Shown here piece after piece: positions 13,033 through 23,800 of a stretch of 64,000 bases of DNA; position 1 is the stretch's first letter; each line of letters begins with the position of its first letter. The notes beneath the pieces were generated by a model. It had not been told where the DNA came from, made no database searches, and worked only from the letters and a program-made list of their open reading frames with translations. The position numbers and the translations under genes are program-made. The DNA lies in contig CM035235.1 of the NCBI GenBank assembly GCA_020226215.1, positions 71,201,283 through 71,265,282 of the forward strand. Direction: 5' to 3'. This DNA comes from Sindora glabra. Lineage: Eukaryota; Streptophyta; Magnoliopsida; Fabales; Fabaceae.

Positions 13033-13281
13033 GGGCGCCAATTGGAATGGCTTTAGCGGGCTTGGAAGGCGCCACACTATCTGGCGGCCGTGGGAAGGAC
13101 AGGCTGCTGAAGGCGTCTTTCAACATGGCGCCATTACATTTTAATTGCCTTGAAGGTGCCATGTTGAAAGGCGTCTTCCCAGTTTAAATTTCTGGGAGGC
13201 GCCTTTCAACATGGCGCTTTCAAGGCAAAGGCGCCAACCCATTTAAATTTTTTGGGAGGCGTCAAACCAAATGGCACCTCC
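13033..13281. repeat. Left subterminal GGCGCC repeat cluster of the MULE
   Basis: This GC-rich island, in an element that is otherwise mostly AT, contains repeated GGCGCC-like words at 13034, 13068, 13128, about 13157 (GGTGCC), about 13198 and about 13229, with related GGCGTC words. Several belong to a longer motif, GGCGCCATGTTGAAAGGCG, placed in alternating orientation. The units at 13110-13133 and 13155-13177 form a near-perfect hairpin. Clustered subterminal motifs of this kind are plausible transposase-binding sites. That role is inferred. Confidence 0.7.
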
Positions 13282-13288
13282 TTCACTC

Positions 13289-13296
13289 TATATATA
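13289..13296 (+). promoter_or_regulatory. Putative TATA box of the MULE transcript
   Basis: TATATATA lies just inside the left subterminal cluster. It is followed about 30 bases downstream by a C- and T-rich stretch typical of a plant transcription start and leader. It points toward the transposase gene. Confidence 0.5.
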
Positions 13297-13463
13297 CCCC
13301 TCAGAAAAAACCCTACTTCGAAGCCTTTTTGCAACAGCCACTCTTCCCTTCTTTCTTCGCCGTTCGTAACATTTTTCATATTTTCATTCACAAAGCTTCA
13401 TTTACATTTCATCCAGTAACATTTCTTTGGAGCAGATTTGATCTTTTTTCCTTGCTCTTCCTT

Positions 13464-16400
13464 AGTTAGTATTTTTATAATTTTTATATTTATAGTAGTA
13501 GAAAAAATTTTATTCTATGTTGATTATTATGATTTATAATATGAAAAAATGATATAAAATTTAGAAAAAGTTGTAAGAATTTATATGATCTGTAATAGTT
13601 TGTGATTTATACTGGTTAATTTTTTTATAATTTCTGTATGTATATTATAATTTTTATTAGTTATTATAAGAATATATTTTACAGTAGGAGAGAATTTTTT
13701 ATTTTATGTTAATTATTATGATTTATGATTTGAAATTATGATTTAGGATTTAGAAAAAATTTATACAAATTTATATGATCTGTGATAGTTTGTAATTTTA
13801 ACTGGTTAGTATTTCTATAATTTGTGTATTTATATTATAAATTTTATTAATTATTATAAGAATATATTTTACATTGGAGAAAAAAAATTTATTTTATGTT
13901 AATTATTATGATCAATGCTGTGAAATTATGATATAGAATTTAGGAAAAGAATTGAACAAATTTATATGATCTGTGATAGTTTGTGATTTTAAAAGAAGAA
14001 CAAAGTGGATAAAGAAAAGTGTCTTAGAATAATATTTACAATCTAGGTAAAAATTATGTTTAGATACTTTTAAAATATAAAATTTTTTAGGATATAGGAT
14101 ATGATAAAAATAAGCTTGTTTTTATTATATGTTGATTATTACGAGGTTATATTATCCTATTGATCAATATTTTTATATTAATTTTAGAGTAATATATGTC
14201 AAAATAAGTAAATATCAATTGAGGGTATTTTGTAAAGACTTGATATTTTATGCATTATTTCTATTTGTTTTATCTTTTTTATTGTATATTTTTGTTAATC
14301 TTTTTTGTTAACTCATGGTATTTAAACCATATACACTAATATTTTTTAACAGTAAGATATATTAATTTTTTAATTATAAATGTATTCTATATAAATTATA
14401 TAATTTATTTAATTAATTAATCTATTATATAGTAAATTTTTTATTACTTTATACCGTATGCATTGTTTATTTCTTATTTACTCTATTGTATTCTTTTTAT
14501 ATCTACTCGTATTATCTATGGTTTAAAACATCAACATCATTAATTAACATAAATATAATAAGTTATAATTTTTTAGCTTATTATAAAATTTTAAATGAAT
14601 TAAAGCTTTAATATATATTTTATTATTAAAAATAATTAATTTTATATTATATTTTAAAAAAAATACTTAGTAATTAAATTAAATTTTATTTATATAGATT
14701 TTTTGAAATTTTGTGGTGATAATAATTTTTGAATGTTATATTTTAAATCTAAAATACATCAACTAAGACTTCTCCGAGGGTTTATAATTCGTACATTAAT
14801 TTTTCTTATTTTCATGTACTTTGTTTAATTTTTTTCCCTTTCTTTTTTCAATCATTCTATTAGAAGTTAAAATATAATATATTAAATAATATAAATATAA
14901 TAAAATTTATTTTTTACATAAAAATATTTTTAATAATTAAATAAATTATTTAATAAAATTAATTGATTATATATTTAATTTTTAACACTTATTACTTTAC
15001 CTTTCACATAGCACTTCTCCTTTTTCAATTCATTTTGCTATAATTTTTTTATTTTGACTTATATTATTTATGATTTAAATAATAAGATAATTACATAATA
15101 TTGACATAATGTAATATATTTTATTTTTATCTTAAAATAATTTAAAAAAATTGTTATGGGAAGCGTTAATTGAAATAATTAATTATATATTCCAGTTCTA
15201 ATAATAGTATTTAAAATTAAAGTTACATCAATAAAATTTTATCTATACTATTATTTTTGTTCCTTTTATATATTATCTTGCAAAGTATATTTAATTTAGC
15301 ATGATTTTTGCATAATTTTTTTAATGATACAATAATATGTAATAATTTTTATGTGCGAGATTAAAATTATTAAAATATCTAACAAATTTTTCTTTCATGC
15401 AGAGACTTTTTTCTGTTTGCTTTTCCTAATACTTACCGGTTAGTATTTTATAAATTTTGTGCTTATATTGTAATTTTTATTAGTCATCATGAAAATATCT
15501 TTTATAGTGGTAGAGAAATTTATTTAGAATATTATGATATAAATAATATGAGTTTTTTATTTTATATTAATTATTATGGTTTACGATGTGAAATTATGAT
15601 TTCTGAAAATGATGTAGAAATTTATATGTACTGTGATAGGTTGTACTATTAAAAGAAGAACAAACGAGATAAAGAAAGGTGTCCTAAAATAGGTTTTAGG
15701 ATTTAGGTGAAAGTTATATTTAGAGAAATTTTTTATGTAGAATTTTAATATACCATAAGAGAGGTAATAAAAATAAAATTTTAGGATATGTGAATGTAAC
15801 CAAAAGCTTTAAAAAATAGGTTATTATTATTGAAAATATGAATATTTTTTTATTTAAATGGTAGATATTATGAATGCAAAAATAATAAATGTAGTCAAAA
15901 AAATTATACTATAAATAGGTTTACTCAAAAAGTATTAAAATATACATGGAGGTACTATAATATATGTATTACACGAAGTCAGTGTACGTAAAAAAGAATT
16001 CATGGTTGTAATCATAAAAATATAAAACTAATAATATGTAAATAATTTTAAGGTCTGTTTAATAATAGGTGTGAAGGGAGAAAATTTTCATGAAAATAGA
16101 AAATGTAGTGTGTTGAAAAAGTTTATCAATTTAATTAGTATAATTTGTACAGAATAAACATTAATTAGTATATTTAAATCACACTTGCAAATGAACATTA
16201 AAAATTTATGAAGTATGAAAAATTATGAATGAGTGTAAAAAATAGCTTATAAATTTGGCGAAAAAAAATGTCGGCCTGTAAAGGTCGGAATGAGTTTCTC
16301 TTGTGCAGGTAAATTATTACGTACTATTAAATAAATACATTACAAAAATAATAATACATTTTGTTCATTTTTACTTGTAATATTAAATACTGGTTCATTC

Positions 16401-16480
16401 GTTTGTAAGAACAAAATTTGTATATGATAATATGTGTCAGTTGTGAGGGTGCAGTGAATATTTTGCAGCTAAAAGTAATG
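13464..16480 (+). other. AT-rich MULE leader with about 190-bp repeats
   Basis: No gene is seen. Three consecutive units (about 13464, 13614 and 13804) share GGTTAGTATTT-like starts, a TTATGTTAATTATTATGATT block and a GATCTGTGATAGTTTGT end. A fourth unit recurs at about 15435-15651, and both the third and fourth are followed by an AAAAGAAGAACAAA... segment. Between them, about 14290-15400 resembles the AT-rich interior of the Helitron block at 25357-30745 and may be a separate insertion. The whole stretch could be an intron in the 5' leader of the transposase gene. Confidence 0.5.
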
Positions 16481-16482
16481 AG

Positions 16483-19256
16483 ATGAATAAAAGTTTAATT
16501 ATTTTTATATATTTAAATGGTACAATGATTGAGGGATCGATGAGGGTAATGTACGATGGACCTCCTCCAAAGACATTGAAATTGAGAGGATGCAACAGTA
16601 TGGATGTTTTGCACGAGAGAATTCATGCCCAACTGAAGCTTCACCAATATCAAGCTGTGGGAAAAATTGTTTACAGGTTTCCACAACATCAAACAGATGC
16701 TCAATATATGGCATACGAATTGGATGACGATGAAGACTTGGCATGTGCCATAGCAAGTTACGAACAACATCCGACGATGACAGCAATGGAATTGTACGCG
16801 GAGGTGATCACACCCGAACTGCACGCTGCCAACCTGGGTTCACAAGAAAGAGTTCCAACAACTAGATCACCTGTGGATCCAACAGCTAATGTCAGTACTA
16901 GTTGTTCGATGGTGCGGGAAGGCCTTCCTTACACGGGTGGATTCGAGTTCCACATTTTTTATAGTTATACTCCTGCATTGGACTCATCTGTTGCACGTAT
17001 TTTCTCAAGAAATATATCACATACCATGATGGGATCAACAAGTGCCTTACCTGTCGTAGAGGAAGAATCCACTGATCCTACATTCATGGATGCCCACCTT
17101 AAGTCTGGTTTTGAAGACGATGAGGTGTCTTGTAGTAGCGATGATGATCGTGACACTGATGACGAAGAAAGTGCAACTACACATGGAGACAGTGTTGCAA
17201 CGTGACGAGTGAGGAGTGACAATGCTGCACAGATATCATGTGGTGTCCCTCAAGCTGCTGTCTTCTCTCACATTGATTGGGATGCCATAAGGAATCCTAA
17301 TGAATTTTCGGAAATAATGAAACCAAGCTATGATTACGGCATGAAGGACTTATAGGTTGGACAAGAGTTTGATTGCAAGGAGGCATTAATTGCTGCAACC
17401 AAGCATTACCACATCAGAAAGCACCACAGTTATTACGTGGAGGAGTCGGATACCAGAAGATTGAGTGTGAATGTGATAATTATGGGGATGAATGCAAATT
17501 CTGCCTCAGAGCGACCAATCTGAAGAATTCTAACACTTGGACAATAACTAGATTTTCAGGGCCTCACACATGTGTTAATGCCAGTTTGACACAGGGTCAC
17601 AAGTCTCTTGACTTCGAGTATATCAGTTCCTTGATACTGGAGATGATTAAAGTGAAGCAAGATGTTCCAATCTCGCTTATACAAGAGAGGGTGGAAGGCA
17701 TGTACGGGTATAAGATTTTGTACAGAAAAGCATGAAAGGCAAAACAAAAGGCAATTGTCAAGGTGTACGGTGATTGGGATAAATCATATGAAGTGCTCCC
17801 CAAATGGTTGGACATTTTAGGTTACTGTGACCAAGCTCTGTTCAAGTTGGAGTCAGGAGAATTCGTCACAGTTAACAACCGTGTTGATTCACAAAAACAT
17901 GTTTTCAACCGAGTTTTCTGGGCTTTCAAGTCATGCATTGCCGCATTTCCCTACTGCAAGCAATTCATATAAGTTGATAAAACGCATCTATATGGCAAGT
18001 ACAAAGGCGTGCTACTGATTGTTGTGACTCAGGATGGTAATAAATGTCTCGTTCCTTTTGCCTTTGCCATTGTTGATAAGGAGAACTATGAAAATTGGAG
18101 TTAATTTTTAGCATTATTACCAGTAAATGTTACGAACTAGCAAGGAATATGCCTGATATCAGATCGACACCGAGTTATAAAAGATGCTGTAGCCACCGAA
18201 GGCTTAGGATGGCAGCCTCCTCATGCTTTTCACCGGTACTGTATCAGATATATTGCCAGCAACGTTTGCAAGAAATGCAAGGATGACAATGTCAAGAAAG
18301 CTGTCCTCAAGATTGGTACGCCTTATAGCACAATTTCTTTGTTGAACCTTTCATCTATAAATTTGTGTATCTAGTAGTTCAACCTGGTTAACCTATTTGT
18401 CTCCTTCTGTTCAGCATATGAGCCCAGTTGGGAAAAAGTCATGGAGAGATTGGACAACCTTAGTAAAGTCAATGAGGAGATCCACAAGAAGTTGACCGCT
18501 ATTCCGATGGAGAAGTGGACACTTGCTTATGATGAAGGCATAAGATATGGTCATATGACGACTAACCTAGTAAAGTGCATCAATAGCCTCTTCAAAGGAT
18601 TAAGGAAGGTACCAATCACAGGCCTTGTTCAACAAATATACTCTAAATGTGTTAAGTACTTTGTGGAAAGGGTAAAAGAAGCACATGCTGAACTACAATA
18701 AGGTCACATATACGTAAGCAGATTCAGACAGGAGCTTGCGACTATCCAGTCACGTGCTTCTTCTTACCACGTTCGTGCTTATAATAGACAAGGAACTAGG
18801 TTTGAGGTGGTGGAGGGCCTTGATATGGCCAGGGGATCATGTGGAAAGGTCGTTCAAGTGTTATTAGATAAAAGGCAATGTGAATGTGGATAATTCCAAG
18901 CATATAGGTATCCTTGCGCTCATATTATTACTGCATGTGCCTCAGTCAACATATCGTGGGAACCATATGTCGATCCGGTATACAAGCTTGACACATTACT
19001 CAATTGCTACAAATCTGAGTGGTGGCCAATCGAGGAGTAGTCGCAATGGAATAACATACCACCATTTCCTGTCCTGGTTCCAAATTATGGAAGATTGCAT
19101 GCAAACGGACGACCAAAGTCGACCCGGATCAGAAATGAGATAGATTGGCTTCCAGAGAGTGGTGTCAAGCAAAAATGCGATCTTTGTAAGACGGAAGGTC
19201 ATAATCGTAGGCGCTGCCCACTGCTACATGGAGAGGAAGGCCCTTCTTCACGTTAA
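16483..19256 (+). pseudogene. Decayed mudrA-type MULE transposase
   Basis: The frame opens at 16483 (or the ATG at 16525) with a MuDR N-terminal region, including DDDEDLACAIASYEQHPTM and an acidic C-terminal patch. It is cut by TGA at 17203. Homology continues through the MuDR domain (VGQEFDCKEAL near 17356), the catalytic domain (DKTHLYGKYKG near 17977, LISDRH near 18152, WQPPHAFHRYCIRYIASN near 18210), a SWIM-type CxC...CxH pattern (CECG and CAHI, about 18880-18930) and a C-terminal CX2CX4HX4C knuckle (near 19175-19215). An intron probably lies at 18316-18414. Further in-frame stops lie at 17353, 17733, 17970, 18102 and 18699, with a frameshift near 17460. Several stops stand where tryptophan is usual, as expected from decay of methylated DNA. 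It cannot make a full transposase. Confidence 0.88.
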
Positions 19257-19525
19257 TTTTACTTCTTACTTTTGCAGACGTATGTTACGAAGTATGTTAA
19301 CCAATGTCATATGTGTAACGGTCGGATGATGTGATTTGTTTGATTGTTGTAAAACTGCAAACCATTATGTATATATATATGACCCCATTACCAGTAATGT
19401 TAACAAATTACTTCAATCGTCTAAGTGCTATAAATTCTTGTGTGTATCTTTGTAGTTGATTTGCACATGTATGTTATATTAGTGTATGTTTAGATTCCAC
19501 TCTAATGCAATTCTTGTCGTGGCAG

Positions 19526-21978
19526 ATGGCATCTACATCCCGACGCGTTGATCCTAGACCACGGGATCCTTCACTGCTGACGGCTCAGGCCTCGCACATC
19601 TCCCAGTCGATTTGGGCAGGCCATGTATGGAAATATTTAGATCTTAATAAAGTTAGTTTAACAGTTTCTGAATTGTCAGACACAATAATTAGTTTTTTTT
19701 ATTTGCAGCCTGACCGTGTGCTGAGGATTCGACGAGCTCATCACTACCATCACCAGCAGCCGCCGGAGTTAATTGTCCCCTTGTTACGAAAGGTAGGTTT
19801 TTATGACCTAGCGATGTGCGAGTTTGTGCCGATCGACCATCAGTTGATCAGTGCTTTTGTAGAGAGGTGGAGGCTGGAGACACACACTTTTCACATGCCG
19901 CAGGGGGAGACAACTATTACATTACAGGATGTTACTTTCTAGCTCGGCCTACCCATTGACGGTCGAGCAGTGACGGGGCCCACTGTGTGGGGATGGGGAG
20001 CCCTGATAGAGGAGTATCTGGGACTGGAGTTACCTGTGGATGAGAATGTCATCAGACGGAGGCGACTGAGGATAAGTTGGTTGGAGAGGCATTTCACTCA
20101 TCTTCTAGATGATGCGGATGAGGTGACAGGGCAAAGATTCACCCAAGCCTACATTTTGCGTCTCATTGGTAGGATGTTATTTCCAGACCACTCCGGCACA
20201 TATGTCCACCTCATGCACTTACCCTTACTCGGAGACTTACATGAGGCTGGGATGTACAGTTGGGGATCTACTTGCCTGGCCTATCTGTATAGAGAGTTCT
20301 GCAAGGCCACTGCTCTAGATTATAGGGAGATAGGAGGGTGTTGCCTACTACTACAGCTCTGGGCATGGGATAAATTTTCCATTATCGCCCTCGCGATTAC
20401 TGTTTCGGATATACTAGATGGGGATGCAGGGATTGGCCCCCTAGCCCGCAGGTTAGAAAATTTTTCAACTTGCACTTATAATTAAGTTAACTTTGAAGTT
20501 GTTTAACTTAGTTATTGTACTTGGTAGGTGGCACTATCAAAGACGTTTCAGGATAGTCCGGCGCACAGCCTACCCTATTACAGATACATGCTGGACCGTC
20601 TTCGACTCGACCAGGTATGTAGGGGATAATGCATATTTTTATTTTAGGGCCTTGTCCATTTCATTGTCGCATTTAAATGATAAAATAAATTTGTAATTTC
20701 AGATCGCCTGGATCCCGTACATTGAGGTGGTCACCGCATCACTGCCTCAGTACTGTTTTGACAGGAGTGACATGTGGACAGTTGTGGTGCCGCTCATTCA
20801 CTTTCAGATTGTCAAGTGGCACTAGCTGGATAAGGTTTTGCGGCAGTTTGGACTACGCCAGGCTATTCCTGAGCCACCGAAGCAGGTGGTGGAGGTCCAT
20901 TGCCTTCACTTATCCGGCCAGCATAATGAGGAATGGCACATCCGCCATCAGCAGTACATTGCACTTTGGAATATCTGGCGAGACTTGTGCGTTATCGCCG
21001 AGCTGACCACAAGACTAGTTCTAGGCCCACGATCCGATTACATGGCATGGTATAGACGGGTTACCAGACGATGTATTACACCCGTTGGGGGAGCGCTAGA
21101 CCTTGTGGTAATACTTCGTGCTAGTTTTTTGTGTCTGATTTTCTTCCCGTGCATTAGTATTGTAACTAACTTTAATGTCAAAAATTTGCACAGGTAGATG
21201 AGGTGTCCACACTACAGGACTTCACTACACCTGAGGGGTAGTCTAAGTTCACCTTTGATGCACTTAGATCCGCGATGGACTCCATCCTTCATGCCATTCA
21301 GGAGGTTGATCATGTGATTATTGACTCACATGCGGAGCCAACTCCTCATGCCCATCATATCCCAGACCTTGTGGAGGGTGACCATGATCAGCCTCGTTCT
21401 CGTCGATGACGTCGCAGGCTGATGTTCCGTCCGCTTCGATAGTGCAACAGACTCCACCATCGACTGCTCAGGATACCATGATGATGATGCAAAATATTAC
21501 TGTCTCATCTTATATGTACCCTACTGCACCTGATAATCCTTCATCCTCCATCATGTTCCCGGCTGCACTATATGGTCCGTCATCATCCCAGATGTACCAG
21601 TTTACCTTTGGAGTTCCATCCTTATTCCAGGCATTTCCACATATACCAGGAGTTTCATCTTCATTCCATGCCTTTCCTTCCAGTGATGCTGGTCCATCAC
21701 AACCATATCGTCCTGCATTTGATCTACATACTCAGGATCAGGGATCAGCATTTGGTGGCATAATGACAGATGACTCAGAGCTTGTACATAGAGGTATAGG
21801 TGGAGGCAGAGCGGGAGCCAGAGGCAGAGGTAGAGGCAGAGGCGGAGCGGGAGCTGGAGGTAGGGGAGACACAGACACCGGAGATGTGACTCCCGAGCCT
21901 GCGCAGAGGGTTAGTAGATATGGCCGCCACATTACCGATCCTAAATGTGGGACTAGACATCACTTATGTAGACATTAG
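19526..21978 (+). pseudogene. Decayed plant mobile domain (PMD, MAIN-like) gene of the MULE
   Basis: The start MASTSRRVDPRPRDPSLLTA is typical of transposon-borne plant mobile domain proteins. Likely exons are 19526-19624, 19709-20455, 20528-20615, about 20703-21105 and 21194-21978. Characteristic blocks are the helix around VLRIRRA, the ETHTFHMPQGETTITLQDV segment, LGLPIDGRAVTGP, a QAYILRLIGRMLFPD segment and WIPYIEVV. The C-terminal part is low-complexity, with M-, P- and S-rich then GRGRGRG-like Gly-Arg repeats. Stops at 19940 and 20822 and frameshifts near 20530 and 21400 break it. The host relatives MAIN and MAIL1 act in silencing and genome stability; the role of the domain inside MULEs is unknown. 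It follows the transposase on the same strand after 270 bases, as a second gene. Confidence 0.85.
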
Positions 21979-22795
21979 CTTTCTTTTTCATATTTATTGT
22001 ATATTTATGCACATCTATCTTACTACTTTATTGTCAAATATCAACATTTAGGCTTATTTTGATTATTACAACATTTTTATCTTCTTGCGTAGGTATTTAT
22101 ATCGATTTTAATTATCAATTCTTATAACAAATACACAATCAATTCAATTCTCATATAACGCATCAAATATATGCAATTTTTTCTAATAACATCCTTCTAT
22201 TTCGTTATATTATTAGAATAAATACAAAATATTATTGAACATTATTGGAATAAATATAAAATAAAAAGAAACATATCTATTTTGTTATATTTCTTTTCAT
22301 TTTTAACAATCTTCAACTTCATATATAAAGAATATTATTGAATAATTCAATAAATTTGCTTATGTGTAATAACGTATTAAATAATTACTTGTAATAATAT
22401 AATTTCGAACGGTGGAAATTTATAATTTCGAAAAATGATAAATATTAAGTGTCATTTAATCAAATTTTGAGAGACATTAATATAAATCACGTAATTATTC
22501 TTTATTGATCCTATATTTTATTTTAATAATATTCAATTATTTACTAAATATTTATTATTTTTATTAAATATATTATTATCATTAACTACTTTCTTATTTA
22601 ATTCCTATAATAAATTTATGTATTAGATATCAAAGTGGAGTTAACATATTTTTTTATGACATCAAATATAATTATGAAATGAGTCATTTATTTTTAAAAA
22701 TTTATTTTAAGTCATAATCACATATTATTTATTTTTAAAATTTTTATTTTGAAATGACATCAAAATTAAAATTTTAAAAATAAAAATTGCAGAGT

Positions 22796-22882
22796 GAGGG
22801 CGCCATTCAAAATGGCGCCCTCAAGGATACCTAGAGGCACCATCCCCCTGGACGCCATCCCAAGTGGCGCCTCCCCCCATAG
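22796..22882. repeat. Right subterminal palindromes of the MULE
   Basis: GAGGGCGCCATT at 22796-22807 and AATGGCGCCCTC at 22811-22822 form a perfect 12-bp inverted repeat with a 3-base loop. Further GGCACC, GACGCC and GGCGCC words follow up to the terminal repeat. The motif matches the left subterminal cluster, so the two ends are functionally alike. A binding role is inferred. Confidence 0.75.
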
Positions 22883-22963
22883 TGCGTATTTTGATAATAT
22901 GTTTTCAAACAACGATAAAACGAAAATAAATTTTAGAAAAAATAGTAATACGGTAATTTAACC
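22883..22963 (-). repeat. Right terminal inverted repeat of the MULE
   Basis: This is the 81-base inverted partner of 12952-13032. It is followed directly by the second copy of the 9-bp target duplication (22964-22972). Confidence 0.92.
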
Positions 22964-23162
22964 GTAGAGCTTTCGTATGCAAGTTGATTAGGTGTTTTTT
23001 GTTTTGAAATTAAATAAATTATTAATTATTAAATTAATATAACCTCTCACACTACAGGAATGTTTTGGATTTGGGGCGATTATTTGTAGCAGTTTGAGCC
23101 ACCTCAAATATCCACCTCAAATTTTGCCTTTTAATTGTGTCAAATACAAAATTTTTAGTTGA

Positions 23163-23232
23163 CTAATAAATGCAGTTTTGGTAGCGCTCCATTAGTAAGG
23201 GGTCTAGAGTTCGAGTCCTCCCCTTTTCGATT
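23163..23232 (+). other. tRNA-like segment with A- and B-box-like words
   Basis: GGTAGCGCTCCA followed by GAGTTCGAGTCCTCCCC resembles the internal promoter boxes of tRNA genes and tRNA-derived SINEs. The spacing is about 25 bases, shorter than a normal tRNA, and no acceptor stem or anticodon arm can be folded by eye. It is at most a tRNA-derived fragment inside the CACTA element. Confidence 0.35.
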
Positions 23233-23250
23233 TTTACTTTTGAAAAAAAA

Positions 23251-23666
23251 ATATTTTGAATTTCATTAACCTTTTTTGCTTATTTGTTCATAAATCCCTA
23301 ACCATCTTTCTCCCACTCAAGATTGCAGTACTCTCCTCACTCTACGTCCGGCTTCCAGCATTTTGCTCGGCTTCCAGCATTTTGCTCAGCTTCCAGACTC
23401 CGTTTGATAAAGTTGCATTACTGCAGCCTACCTTACACCACTGAGTAGTAATTTTGAATTTCGTTAACCCTTTTTACCTGATTGTTCATAAATCCCTAAC
23501 CCTCTTCTTCTTATCTCATTCAACATCAACATCGAAACCCTCTTCGTCCCCTCTCACTCAACATCACAACACTCTATTTGTACTAGGTCCAGTCACCAGT
23601 AGTTCATCTGACCTCCAGACCACGTTCAATAAAGCTGTACTATTGCAACCTACCTCGCTGCACTAA
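23251..23666 (+). repeat. Tandem duplication of about 200 bp inside the CACTA element
   Basis: Two units start near 23251 and 23449. Both begin TTTTGAATTTC(A/G)TTAACC, continue with TTGTTCATAAATCCCTAACC, and end with a CAGAC...CGTT.A.AAAG..GTA...TGCA.CCTACC block. The second unit has extra ACATCAACATCG-like sequence. Confidence 0.65.
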
Positions 23667-23689
23667 GTAGCAAGCCCCTGTTCGTTGCT

Positions 23690-23800
23690 TGTCAGTGATT
23701 GGTCTAGACTCCTTTAATCTTTGCTGCAACTTCGTTCTTCCATGGTGAGTTTCTATGGTCTTTCCCTCTTCCCTTCATCCTATTTCATTCGTGTGCAGTA
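23690..23800 (+). other. Leader-exon-like segment inside the CACTA element
   Basis: A C/T-rich stretch ends in CCATG followed at once by GTGAGTTTC, which looks like a 5' UTR, a start codon and a splice donor. This is the arrangement seen in many plant ribosomal protein genes, including RPS14 in this window. It may be a host first exon captured by the element. I could not recognise a source gene. Confidence 0.3.

Larger units (their letters stand above)
12952..22963 (+). mobile_element. Mutator-like element with transposase and plant mobile domain genes (10,012 bp)
   Basis: The element has 81-bp terminal inverted repeats (12952-13032 and 22883-22963) that match at about 62 of 81 positions, and a 9-bp target duplication outside them. 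Removing element plus one duplication restores the sequence continuity seen in the other spacer copies. From left to right it holds GC-rich subterminal repeats, a TATA box, a 3-kb AT-rich leader or intron with 190-bp repeats, a decayed mudrA-type transposase (16483-19256), a decayed plant mobile domain gene (19526-21978), and a GC-rich palindromic right subterminal region. MULEs carrying a plant mobile domain are known in plants. Both genes here have stop codons, so this copy is not autonomous now. Confidence 0.93.

Noticed and set aside
21738..21963. Minus-strand open frames under the PMD C-terminus
   Set aside because: They are antisense of the Gly/Arg repeat of the PMD gene, and low complexity explains the openness.
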